Source: JACKAQ01 sp965227145 (lineage in GTDB: Bacteria; Calditrichota; Calditrichia; RBG-13-44-9; J075). From it: a stretch of 64,000 nucleotides of DNA. Positions within the stretch are counted from its first letter, which is position 1, and every line of letters starts with the position of its first letter. A model generated the notes under the pieces. The model had not been told where the DNA came from, made no database searches, and saw nothing but the letters and a program-made list of their open reading frames with translations. The position numbers and the translations under genes were made by a program. Of the stretch, positions 36,306-45,900 are shown piece after piece. Location of the stretch: NCBI GenBank assembly GCA_965227145.1, contig OZ245730.1, forward strand, positions 4,650,001 to 4,714,000, read 5' to 3'.

Positions 36306-38177
36306 TCAACCGGAAAGTTGATTCAACTGCGCGAACACGGCAGCGATGGTTTGCGGACGATCGTCCGGCGATTTTTGGAGCATTTTCGCCAATAAATCGC
36401 ACAATTCCCGCGGCAGCGAAGGATCGATATCGCAGGCAGACTTCGGCGATTCGTGCATAATCGAATACACCAGCGCCGCTTTGGCATTCGCGGCAAACGG
36501 TCGCTCGCCGCAAAACAGCTCGAACAGCACCACACCGAGCGAATAAATATCCGTTCGCTCATCGGTTGAAACGCCGGCAACCTGCTCTGGCGCCATGTAT
36601 GCGGGCGTGCCCATGCTGTCGCCGGTTTGGGTGAGCTGCGATGCGTTGTCCTGTATTTTCGCCAACCCAAAATCGGTGATTTTCGGCTGTCCGGTGGCTG
36701 TCACCAAAATATTTTCCGGCTTGATATCGCGATGCACCACACCCTGCGCATGCGCGTGCGCCAGCCCGTCCGCAATTTGTTTGGCGATTGACAGCTTTGC
36801 GGAAAAATCATCCGCGTGTGCATTGCGCCAATCCGCCAGCGTTCCGCCAGCGACAAATTCCAGCGCGAGAAACGGTAGTTCATCAGCAACGCCGATATCA
36901 AAAATTTGCGCGATATTGGGATGATTGAGCGCCGCAGCCGCCCGCGCCTCCTGCCGAAACCGCGCTTCCGCCTGCGGATCGTTCAACAGCACCGGCGACA
37001 AAATTTTTAGTGCAACGGTGCGCTGCAACCGCTCGTCGATTGCCCGCCAAACGCTGCCCATCCCGCCGCGACCGATCGCTGTTTCGATGCGGTAATGCCC
37101 GATTTTTCGCCCGGTAAATCCGCTGCCGGAATTTCCGGATGACGACACTTGCGACGCAGCAAACAGCGATTCGGATTCGCGCAGCAGCCATTTTTCCAAA
37201 AATAAATTGGCGATCTGCAGTCGCTGCCCGTCCCGCCGCACAAAACCAAGTTGCAGCAACGCCTGCACAATTGCCGCGACATTTTCCGAACGCAACGCCG
37301 TTTTCGCCACCAAATCCGCTTCGCTGAGCGCGCTTTCGTCCAGAATGTAACGAAGCACCTGTTTTTCGCGGTCGTCCAGCATCGCAAAATCCACCGCAAA
37401 AAATTGTGCGAGCGTGGGATCCAGCGCCATTTCGCGGATGCTCTCCGGCAGATCGCCGCTTTCGAAAAATCGCGCTGCCAATTGTTGCAGCAAATACGGG
37501 TGATTGTGGCAGGTTTGGCAAATTTCCCGGACGATTTCCGGCGCAAAATTGCCGCGCGAAACCAGCGCAGTTGCGGCGGCTTCGTCGAGTTCCCGCAGGA
37601 AAACCGGCGGCGTAAATCCGTGCAAAAACGGCGATGTGTTCGCCGACGAAGCGGTTTCAAGCTGCAGCAATCGCCGCGTTGCGGTGATCACCGTGAGCAC
37701 GCCCTCGCCCTGCTGGAAAAATCGCCGCAACCGTGGCAGCACTTCCGGATTTGCAGCTTCGATATTCAGCAATTCTTCGCATTCATCGCAGAGCAGCAGC
37801 AGGGTTTTGCCGGATTGCCGGGCACATTTTTTGAGATAGCGCAGCATTTCGAACAAGCTCAGCGATTCCATTTCGGCAACCGCAACGCCAGATTCCGCGA
37901 ATCGATCTTCGGCGTCTTCCACGCTTTCGAGCAGCAGCTCCGCCAGCCCGCCCGCATCGCCTGCACCCTGCATATTCCAGAATAGTGGCAGATAAGCATC
38001 GCCACAGCGCAATTCCAATTCTTTCAGCAGCGATGTTTTGCCGATGCGCCGGGTGCCGGCAATCCATACATAGCGGTATTTGCCGTCCAGAATTTCGCGA
38101 ACGCGGTCATCGCGCCCGAAGAAATTTTCTCCGCGCACCCAGTTTCCGGCGATGAATGGATTTTTGCGATTGGGCAT
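36306..38177 (-). CDS. STAND-type ATPase fused to a C-terminal Ser/Thr protein kinase
   Basis: 623 residues. The N-terminal NTPase has NPFIAGNWVRGENFFGR (6-22), Walker A AGTRRIGKTSLL (40-51) and Walker B LLLLCDECEEL (126-136), followed by a winged-helix-like region (about 265-335). A complete kinase fills about 358-620: glycine loop IGRGGMGSVW, VALK lysine, HRDIKPEN near 479, DFG near 504 and APE (YMAPEQVAG). Bacterial STAND-kinase proteins usually carry the kinase first, and here it is last. Soluble, no membrane segment. The next gene upstream encodes a membrane-anchored protein with a related ATPase, and the pair may form a sensor-effector system. No clear ribosome binding site precedes the ATG. 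Confidence 0.88.
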   Translation of the reverse strand: MPNRKNPFIAGNWVRGENFFGRDDRVREILDGKYRYVWIAGTRRIGKTSLLKELELRCGDAYLPLFWNMQGAGDAGGLAELLLESVEDAEDRFAESGVAVAEMESLSLFEMLRYLKKCARQSGKTLLLLCDECEELLNIEAANPEVLPRLRRFFQQGEGVLTVITATRRLLQLETASSANTSPFLHGFTPPVFLRELDEAAATALVSRGNFAPEIVREICQTCHNHPYLLQQLAARFFESGDLPESIREMALDPTLAQFFAVDFAMLDDREKQVLRYILDESALSEADLVAKTALRSENVAAIVQALLQLGFVRRDGQRLQIANLFLEKWLLRESESLFAASQVSSSGNSGSGFTGRKIGHYRIETAIGRGGMGSVWRAIDERLQRTVALKILSPVLLNDPQAEARFRQEARAAAALNHPNIAQIFDIGVADELPFLALEFVAGGTLADWRNAHADDFSAKLSIAKQIADGLAHAHAQGVVHRDIKPENILVTATGQPKITDFGLAKIQDNASQLTQTGDSMGTPAYMAPEQVAGVSTDERTDIYSLGVVLFELFCGERPFAANAKAALVYSIMHESPKSACDIDPSLPRELCDLLAKMLQKSPDDRPQTIAAVFAQLNQLSG

Positions 38178-38220
38178 TATTTTGGCTTTTGGCGTTTAGC
38201 TTTTGGCTGTTTCGTGAAAA

Positions 38221-38245
38221 GGTGGTTTCGACAGGCTCAACCACC
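38221..38245. repeat. Small palindrome GGTGGTT-N11-AACCACC
   Basis: 7-bp arms around TCGACAGGCTC lie in the 93-base gap between the two ATPase genes. The text GTTTCGACAGGCTCAACCAC is a type of intergenic repeat common in environmental genomes. Only one copy is visible here. Confidence 0.4.
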
Positions 38246-38270
38246 AAAATCATCCTTTATCAATTATCCT

Positions 38271-40373
38271 TTATCCTTCGTCAGATGCGGCGGCAGCGAC
38301 AGCTTCAACATCCGCAACAGTCACCCGGCGACGGCGAGATTCGATGATTCGCGCAATGCAGCGGGCGCAAATTTTCTGGATGCGATACGGCACGCAGTCG
38401 CTCAATTCCAGAATCCGGGAAACCGCCGGGTCATCGAAGCTGAAAATGCCTTTCACCGGTTCGCGAATGAGCTGTTCGGCGGCGGCGCGCTCGATTTGCC
38501 CGACCGGAATTTCCGAGAAAAAATTATACCACGGGCTGCCTTCGCTTTCCCAGCGTTTGCGGATGTGGCTGCCCGCCATCACCGATACGAGATTTTCCGC
38601 AAAGGTTTTCATAAATATACTGCGCAATTTCTGGTTGGTTTGCGCGGAATAGCGATTCAATTCGTCCACTTCGTCGATGAGCAGCGCCAAAATCAGCGGT
38701 TTGCCACCCGGCGATTGCAGCGATTTGAGGATATCGCGAACATCCGCGCTGAAATCGCGGGCGCTGTAATTTTCCGGCCGAGCGGCGATGCGCAACGCCA
38801 CATCTGCGGGCATTTTTTCGGCGCAGCCTTCCACAATATCGTGCGCCATCGTTGCGAAAAACCGCGATTCCGGCGTCCCCTGCAAATCGATATACACCGG
38901 CAGGTAAACGTAATCCGCGTCTGGCTGCTGTTCCAGCCGCTTTTTGAGTTGGTGCAGCAGCGATGTTTTGCCGATCCGGCGCGGACCGTGGAGCATCAAA
39001 CTGTTGTTCGGCAACGCCGCCAGCACCTGCCGCAGCAAATTTTCCCGCCCGAAAAACATTTTTTCGTTGAGCACCGGCGCACCGGCAATATACGGATTGT
39101 ATTTGCTGACAAACGCGATTCGCCGGCGAAAATACCAGTTCGCAAAAACACCGCCGGCAGCAAACAGCACCACCAGCGCCGCCAGTGACAGCGCCATCGG
39201 CTCGCGATAAAGCGGCTGTTTCCGGGAGATCGTCAGCGGAAAAGCAGCCTGATTTGGCGGCGAATCCACATCCGTTGCGATGACAGTGAGCTGGTTTTCG
39301 CCCAACAGCAACGGCACATCGATAGCGAAGCGAAACCCTTGTTTTTGCTGAACATCCGGCGGCGCGATCTGCAACGGCGAGCCGGAATTGTCGCGCATCG
39401 GCGAACCATTCAGCGAAACCGTCAAATGAGAAATGCCCTGATCATCGCGCACCACGCCGGTGATGCGAATCTGCGCATCGCGCGTTTCCACAAATTCCGC
39501 CGGGAAAGCCACTACCGGCGCTACGCCGAGCGTGTCGCGTTCGATGACGGTTCGCAGCAGCGTGTCCGGTTTTTGCCCGAGTCGGGTCATTTCCGAACGG
39601 GTTTTGCGGAGCCAGTCATTTGCCTGCCGGAATCCCGGTTGCTGCTGCTCGATGTGGGCAAACGCGGCCAGCGCCGCAGCGTAATTTCCGGCGAGATATT
39701 GTTGCAGCGCATCATCAAACCGGATGGACAATTGCGCTTCGGTTGCCGCATCGCCGGATTCATTTTGCCAGCGGCGAATGCGTCGCTGCCATTCGGCAAA
39801 ACGGGTTTCACCGGGATTTTCGCGAACGAGATCCGCGAGAATAGCCATTGCTGCGGCGGGTTGCTGCTGACTGAGTGCGTCGCTTAACTGATGTAAATAT
39901 TGATTTTGGGTGCGATTATTTTCCAACTGCGACTGCTGATTTTGCCAATCGCGAACCAGCGTTACCAGCGAATCCGTCCGGCTGATTTCCTGCTGAATCA
40001 ATCGGCGATAGCGCAAAAAGTTGTTGCGATAGCTGCTGCTGTTGACCACGCCCCAATCTTCCGCGCGGGCAAAATCGGTTTGCGCCGCCGCAATATTTCC
40101 CAAATTGAATTGCGCCACACCGCGCCAAAAATAGGGCAGGTAATCGATAAACCGCAGCGAATACGTTTCAACTTCCAGCTTTGGACTGTCCCGAAGTTCG
40201 ATGGCGCGATCGAGTTGGGCGACGGCATCCGCCCAATTAGCATCCGCAATCGATTCGCGGGCATTGCCGTAAAAATCGTACCACTGCGATTGCCCAAACA
40301 GCGGCTGCAGCACCAGCAATCCGCCCAAAATTGCCCACATTTGCCAGTTGGGCTGTCGCTTTCCGAATTTCAT
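38271..40373 (-). CDS. Membrane-anchored STAND ATPase with extracytoplasmic TPR and Ig-like region
   Basis: 700 residues from the ATG at 40373; a TTG at 40445 would add 24 residues but hides the signal sequence. A signal peptide or anchor (about 1-29) is followed by a TPR-type helical region (about 30-270) and a beta-sandwich domain (about 275-385, ITGVVRDDQGISHLTVSLNG). One membrane helix lies at about 392-413. A cytoplasmic ATPase has NPYIAGAPVLNEKMFFGR, Walker A LHGPRRIGKTSLL (about 457-469) and Walker B LALLIDEVDEL. The topology suggests an outside sensor coupled to an inside ATPase. The NPYIAG...FFGR and RRIGKTSLL blocks match those of the kinase fusion downstream, so the two ATPases are paralogous and probably partners. 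Confidence 0.85.
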   Translation of the reverse strand: MKFGKRQPNWQMWAILGGLLVLQPLFGQSQWYDFYGNARESIADANWADAVAQLDRAIELRDSPKLEVETYSLRFIDYLPYFWRGVAQFNLGNIAAAQTDFARAEDWGVVNSSSYRNNFLRYRRLIQQEISRTDSLVTLVRDWQNQQSQLENNRTQNQYLHQLSDALSQQQPAAAMAILADLVRENPGETRFAEWQRRIRRWQNESGDAATEAQLSIRFDDALQQYLAGNYAAALAAFAHIEQQQPGFRQANDWLRKTRSEMTRLGQKPDTLLRTVIERDTLGVAPVVAFPAEFVETRDAQIRITGVVRDDQGISHLTVSLNGSPMRDNSGSPLQIAPPDVQQKQGFRFAIDVPLLLGENQLTVIATDVDSPPNQAAFPLTISRKQPLYREPMALSLAALVVLFAAGGVFANWYFRRRIAFVSKYNPYIAGAPVLNEKMFFGRENLLRQVLAALPNNSLMLHGPRRIGKTSLLHQLKKRLEQQPDADYVYLPVYIDLQGTPESRFFATMAHDIVEGCAEKMPADVALRIAARPENYSARDFSADVRDILKSLQSPGGKPLILALLIDEVDELNRYSAQTNQKLRSIFMKTFAENLVSVMAGSHIRKRWESEGSPWYNFFSEIPVGQIERAAAEQLIREPVKGIFSFDDPAVSRILELSDCVPYRIQKICARCIARIIESRRRRVTVADVEAVAAAASDEG

Positions 40374-40448
40374 AATGGTGTGTAAATATAACAATTTGAG
40401 GGATAATAACCTTGCGGGATTGCAGGAATTGAACCACTCAGGCAACGT

Positions 40449-41036
40449 TCATCGAGGAAAGTGGTTGGCAACACGGCTTTTGAGCGATTTCATTGCCACT
40501 TGCATCTGTTGTGTTCGCAAAAAAGCTGCCAGTTCTGCCATCGGTCGTAGTTGATCGATGCGAATAAAGTGGCACTGATAACCGCCTTCGCTGCCAAATT
40601 TGGAGCCGAAATCTTTTTTCGGCGCGGCGTCCACTGCTGCGGCATCGGCGAAACCACACAAAATAGCCGTTGTTCCCGAGAAAATTTCAGCTGCCTGCGG
40701 CGATGGCAGATCGATAATCACCTGCACATACGCAGCAGGTTTGCGTTTTTTGGCGTAATCTTCCCGCACCAGCAAATGCAGTTTTTCGGAAAACGGATAC
40801 GCCGAGGTTTTGATTTCCACATCGCCAAAATCCGCCTCACCCTTATTTTGCCCGACGCGATGCTGCCGCCAGTCGCCGAAAAAATATGCCGCAAATGCGA
40901 ACTCACCGAGATGTCCCGCTAGTGTATCCACCGGCGATGCGACGGTGCGGTTCACCCGCGTTTGGGGAATCAGCCGTTGGGCTTCTTCGAGCATTTCCGG
41001 GGTGATTGTAATCTTAGAGTGCATTGCTAATTTCAT
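40449..41036 (-). CDS. Putative PD-(D/E)XK restriction endonuclease partner of the adjacent methyltransferase
   Basis: 195 residues, no family recognised by name. The nuclease call rests on GEADFGDVEIKTS (D69, E74, K76), a PD-(D/E)XK-type active site preceded by GHLGEFAFAAYF with E45. The gene begins inside the methyltransferase stop codon (TAATG overlap), the common arrangement of type II restriction-modification pairs. No DNA-recognition domain can be named. The alternative is a non-restriction nuclease. The RM interpretation depends mainly on position and the motif. Confidence 0.62.
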   Translation of the reverse strand: MKLAMHSKITITPEMLEEAQRLIPQTRVNRTVASPVDTLAGHLGEFAFAAYFFGDWRQHRVGQNKGEADFGDVEIKTSAYPFSEKLHLLVREDYAKKRKPAAYVQVIIDLPSPQAAEIFSGTTAILCGFADAAAVDAAPKKDFGSKFGSEGGYQCHFIRIDQLRPMAELAAFLRTQQMQVAMKSLKSRVANHFPR

Positions 41037-42256
41037 TATTTATTGAACACCACAATCCGGTTGGTATTCGTGCCTTTGGCGTTGTTTTTCACGCCCCAAA
41101 TATTGGCGGTTTTGGTGAACTGCTGGCGATTGATGACGATCCCCGCACAGTGAAAACCGGCGGCTTCGCCGAGTGGCGCAACGACTTCGTCCAGTTTGAT
41201 GCGCCCGTTGCGCACCTCGCCAACCTCAAACGCCACCCAACCGCCCGGACAGGTGATGCGGTGCAACTCACGGAATACTACACCCATCACAGTTTTCCAT
41301 TCCGGCAGCGATTTTGTGACGGTCATTTTTTGTTCAACTTTGGCGATATCGATCGCGTTGAACCAGCAGCGCAGCCAATTATCTGCGCCGTATTGAACCA
41401 CATCCAAAAACGGTGGCGAGGTGACGGTCAATTGCACGGTTTCGTCGGAAATTTGGCGAGTTTGGCGGGCGTCGCCGGTCAAAAAATGTGCGGATTCGGC
41501 GATCTGTGACAGTTGCAGCCGCAATTCCGGCGATAAATCTTTGCAGAGCGATTTCGATTTGCGCAGAATTAGTTGTTTCACATCGCGGTATTCCGGCGTT
41601 TGGCTGCGCTTTTGATTAATTTTGATCTGGCTTTCCGGCGTAACCGCCTGATTGGGCGGCAGCGTGTACACCGAAAAAAATCCCGGCGAATGTCCGGTGA
41701 GGCGATTGGTAGCCACCATTTTTATCCAGCGATCCAGCGCATCTTCGCTGCCGTTTTCGCGGCGGGAAATCAGATAATTGCGCAGCGAAACAATTTCCGC
41801 TTCGGTTTTTGGGTGAAAAAACATCGACAAATCGATATCAGACTTTGCAGATGAATCGACGGGAATTTCCGCTAATCGCTGCTGCAATGCGGACAAATCC
41901 GGCGGCGATAATCGCGGTTCAGCCAGCAATGCGCTCAGCGGATTGATGTCGTTGGCAATCACTCTGCGGTTGAGCAGCGCGGCTTCGATGGCGCTCGTTC
42001 CGCGGCCGCTGAACGGATCATAAACGATATCACCCGGTTGCGAAAGCCGTTCGATAAAAAATCGCGGCAACTGCCCTTTAAAACAGGCGCGATAGGCCAC
42101 TTCGTGCAACGCGTTGGCTTGCCGCTGGCGCGATGTCCAAAATTCGTTGACAAACTGCGGATAACTGCTATCGCCAACGGCGATCTGCCCGTTTTCCGTT
42201 TCACCAAACTCATTAAATTTCAGCAGGTTATCGATTAAATGTTGCGGTGATTTCAA
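41036..42256 (-). CDS. DNA methyltransferase of the N4-cytosine/N6-adenine family (probable RM modification enzyme)
   Basis: 406 residues from a TTG at 42256; an in-frame TGA lies seven codons upstream and no ATG fits, so the start is unusual. AdoMet motif I is DPFSGRGTSAIEA (80-92), followed by ANDINPLS. Catalytic motif IV is TSPPFLDVV (about 277-285), of the SPPF type used by N4-cytosine and some N6-adenine enzymes. Motif I comes before motif IV, the reverse of most DPFxGxGT enzymes, so this is a permuted arrangement. It presumably protects DNA from the nuclease encoded next. No specificity protein or regulator is present. The target site cannot be read from sequence. Confidence 0.85.
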   Translation of the reverse strand: MKSPQHLIDNLLKFNEFGETENGQIAVGDSSYPQFVNEFWTSRQRQANALHEVAYRACFKGQLPRFFIERLSQPGDIVYDPFSGRGTSAIEAALLNRRVIANDINPLSALLAEPRLSPPDLSALQQRLAEIPVDSSAKSDIDLSMFFHPKTEAEIVSLRNYLISRRENGSEDALDRWIKMVATNRLTGHSPGFFSVYTLPPNQAVTPESQIKINQKRSQTPEYRDVKQLILRKSKSLCKDLSPELRLQLSQIAESAHFLTGDARQTRQISDETVQLTVTSPPFLDVVQYGADNWLRCWFNAIDIAKVEQKMTVTKSLPEWKTVMGVVFRELHRITCPGGWVAFEVGEVRNGRIKLDEVVAPLGEAAGFHCAGIVINRQQFTKTANIWGVKNNAKGTNTNRIVVFNK

Positions 42257-42981
42257 TGGCGGTTTCGTCCGTGTTCATCCGTGTAAATTTGCGGTCAACC
42301 CGATTGACGGGTATCGTGCAAAATAAGCTTATTTTTTTGCGGCAGAAATATACAAATTTTCGCGGGTTTCCCCAAAACCGGATCGCCTTTTATTGCCCAC
42401 AGAATTGATAACCAGCGCAAGCTTCCGAATGCACCGGTTCCAAAACGCCGATTTACAGATTATTTCTTAAAAGAACGGGTGTTTGCCCAAACCGTTAGCA
42501 AGCGACAAATAATCGCGTTTTTAATGTAGTATTTCTGCTATTCTGCTTCCGGCAGGTGATTTTTCACAAAAAATGTATTATAATTCGAGCCTGATTTGGG
42601 TTAGAAAAAACGGGTGAACAACAACCTTCGTCTAATGCTTTCCGTTCAACAGCTGACATGTTTTTTCGCATCACTGCAAAACCTTAAAACGATTATTTTC
42701 AACGAATTAGCAAATATTCAATTGTTCCAGACAACGCATCAACTGCAGGCACAGCGCCAATCGATAGTGCAAATTATCACCGCGAAAAACATGCGACAGT
42801 AAAATCCATCGGAAAAACGTCACGAATTAACGTGTCACAAAAGCAGGTAATCATCAATCGATTTTCAAATTTCCCCAAAATTATATCGCGAAATCACACG
42901 CTTTCACTATTGTTTGGGGCAGCACTTCCGAAAATAAGTGAATGTAATTGGATACTGGCGGCGACGAATAAGGGTTAGTAA
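42257..42981. other. Long non-coding leader upstream of the biosynthetic cluster
   Basis: 725 bases between the divergent methyltransferase and the NRPS-PKS genes. A perfect TATAAT lies at 42579-42584, without a convincing -35 partner, roughly 400 bases ahead of the NRPS-PKS start. If it is used, the transcript has a long 5' leader. AACGGGTG occurs twice (about 42474 and 42609). No small gene, riboswitch or operator could be supported. The ribosome binding site of the NRPS-PKS gene is AAGGG seven bases before its ATG. Confidence 0.4.
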
Positions 42982-45900
42982 ATGAAAGACTTACAACATT
43001 TTTCCGGCGAATTTAAACAGCTCATCGAACGGTTTGAGGCGCAGGTTGCGCGCACGCCGGAGAACATCGCAGTGCGATTTGAGCGGCAGCAACTCACCTA
43101 TCGCAAACTTAACGAACGCGCCAATCAACTGGCGCATCATCTGCTGGCGCAAAAAGTGGTGCCGGAACAGCTCGTCGGCATTTGCCTCGAACGCACGCCG
43201 GAAGTGATCGTCGCAATTTTGGGCGTATTGAAAGCTGGCTGCGCGTTTGTGCCGCTGGATCTGGCGTATCCCAAAGATCGTATTGAATTTATGCTCAACG
43301 ATGCGGATGTGCAATTGCTGATCACCCAGCAATCGCTGATCGGGCAGGTGCCGTCGGGTGATGCGCTGCAACCGGTCATCGTTGATGCGCCGGATTCGCC
43401 AATTGCCAATCAGCGCCGCGACAATCCCGGCATCGCAATCACCGAAAATCAGCTCGTTTACGTGCTCTACACCTCCGGCTCCACCGGTCAGCCGAAAGGC
43501 GCGATGATCAGCCATCGCAACGTGCTGCGGCTGTTCACCGCCACCGATCACTGGTTTCATTTTGACGAAACCGACATCTGGACGATGTTTCACTCGTACG
43601 CCTTCGATTTTTCCGTTTGGGAAATGTGGGGCGCGCTGCTTTATGGCGGCAGCGTTGTCGTTGTGCCTTTAATGGTTTCCCGTTCGCCGGAAGCGTTTCA
43701 CAAATTGCTCGTCGATGAAAAAGTGACTGTGCTGAACCAGACGCCATCGGCATTTCAACAGTTGATTGCAGCGGATCAGCAATCCGCAAAACCTGCAAAT
43801 TTCGCGCTGCGATACGTCATTTTCGGCGGCGAAGCGCTCAATTTCCAGATGCTCAAACCGTGGTTCGATCGTTACGGCGATGCCAGACCGCAACTCATCA
43901 ATATGTATGGCATCACCGAAACGACCGTGCACGTGACCTATCGACCGGTTAGCTCGGCAGATTTGAACAGCTCCGCCAGCAGTTTGATCGGCGTGCCGAT
44001 TTCCGATCTGGAAATTGTGCTGCTCGACGAACATTTGCAGCCCGTGCCGGATGGCGAAACCGGTGAAATTTGCGTTGGCGGCGGCGGCGTGGCGCGCGGT
44101 TACTGGAAACGCGAACAGCTCACTGCCGAGCGATTTATTCCGCATCCGCAAAAACCCGGGAGCGGCGAAAAGCTCTATCGCTCCGGCGATTTGGCGAAAC
44201 GGCTGCCGGACGGTGATCTCGATTATCTCGGGCGAATGGATTTTCAGGTGAAAATCCGCGGATTCCGCATCGAACTCGGCGAAATTGAGGCGGCGCTGGT
44301 CAAACATCCGGCGATCAGCCAATCGCTGGTCATCGCCAACAAACATCCGCACAGCGGCGAGCAGCGGCTGGTGGGCTATTTTGTCGCGAAAGCCGCGCTG
44401 AATATTTCGGAAATTCGCACATTTTTGGGGCAATCGCTGCCGGATTACATGATTCCCGCCGCGTTCGTGAAAATCGACGAATTCCCGCTGACTACCAACG
44501 GCAAAATAGACCGGAAAGCGTTGCCGGAACCGGGCAAAGAGCGACCGAACCTCAGCGTTGCGTTTGTTGCGCCGCGCAGCGACACCGAAAAATATCTCGC
44601 AGGAATCTGGCAGGATGTGTTGGGGATCGAATCCATCGGCGTTCGCGATGCGTTTTTTGAACTCGGCGGCACATCCATTCAAGCCGGGCAATTTGTCGCG
44701 CGGCTCTACGCCGATCTCGGCGAGGAAGTTTTTGTGGTCACGCTGTTCGAGAAGCCGACCATTGCGGCGTTCGCCAAAATGCTCGACAGCGAATATCAAT
44801 CTGCGCTGCAGCGCTTTTTCGGCGGCGAAAGCAGCACGGAAACCGCTGCATCGACGGTTGAGCGGCACATCGTCACGCCGGAAATCATCGAAAAAATGAA
44901 ACACATCGTGCCAACCGTGCATCTCCGCGATGACGGTCAATCGCCGAAAAATCCGCCAGCGCTGTTCATTTTGGCGCCGCCGCGCTCCGGCACGACGCTG
45001 TTCCGCACGATGCTGGCGGGACATCCGCAGTTGTTCGCCGCATCCGAATTGCAGTTGCTGCTGTTTAATTCGCTACGCGAGCGAAAAAACGCCTTTTCCG
45101 GCAAATGGCATGTCTGGCTTGAGGGCACGATTCGCGCAATCATGGAAATCAAAAATGTCGATGGCGACACCGCCCGGCAAATGATGCACGATTTTGAGCA
45201 ACAGAATTTGAGCACAAAAGCGCTCTACGCAAAGCTGCAGGATTGGCTCGGCGAGCAAATTCTGGTGGACAAATCGCCGCAATACGCGCTGGATTTGCAA
45301 TGCATGCACAAAGCCGAACGCGATTTTGAAAACGCGCTGTATGTGCACATGATTCGCCATCCGTACGCGATGGTCACTTCGTTTCAGTCGGTGCACATGC
45401 ACCAGATTATGTATATGAAAAAACACGACTTACCGGAAAAATTACTCGGTGAATTGATCTGGCTGCACAGCCAACAAAATATTCTCAGTTTTCTGGAAAC
45501 CGTGCCAGAATCGCGCAAAATTGCGATCTGGTATGAGGATCTGGTGGTCAATCCGGAAGCAACCGTGCAGCACATGTGCCGCCACTTTGGCATCGATTTT
45601 CACCCGGATATGGCGAACCCGTACAAAGATATGCACAAACGCATGGTCGATGGCATTTACAAAGATTCCCGCCCGATGGGCGATTTGAAAATGCTCGAAC
45701 AAAAGCAGGTGAATCCGAAACTGGCGGATCGCTGGCAGGGCGTTTTGAGCGACAATTTTTTGAGCGATGAAACCTGGAAACTCGCGGAATTTTTGGGATA
45801 CGAGCGAAATCTGGCGCGAAAAACGCTATTCGCGGCGGCATCGCCATACCGGAAATCGGCGGAAGAAACGCCCGAAAAATCGCCGAAAATTGCTGACACA

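Noticed and set aside
42614..42802. 62-codon frame in the leader of the biosynthetic cluster
   Set aside because: It begins with GTG, has no ribosome binding site and no recognisable motif, and its composition is like non-coding AT-rich DNA.
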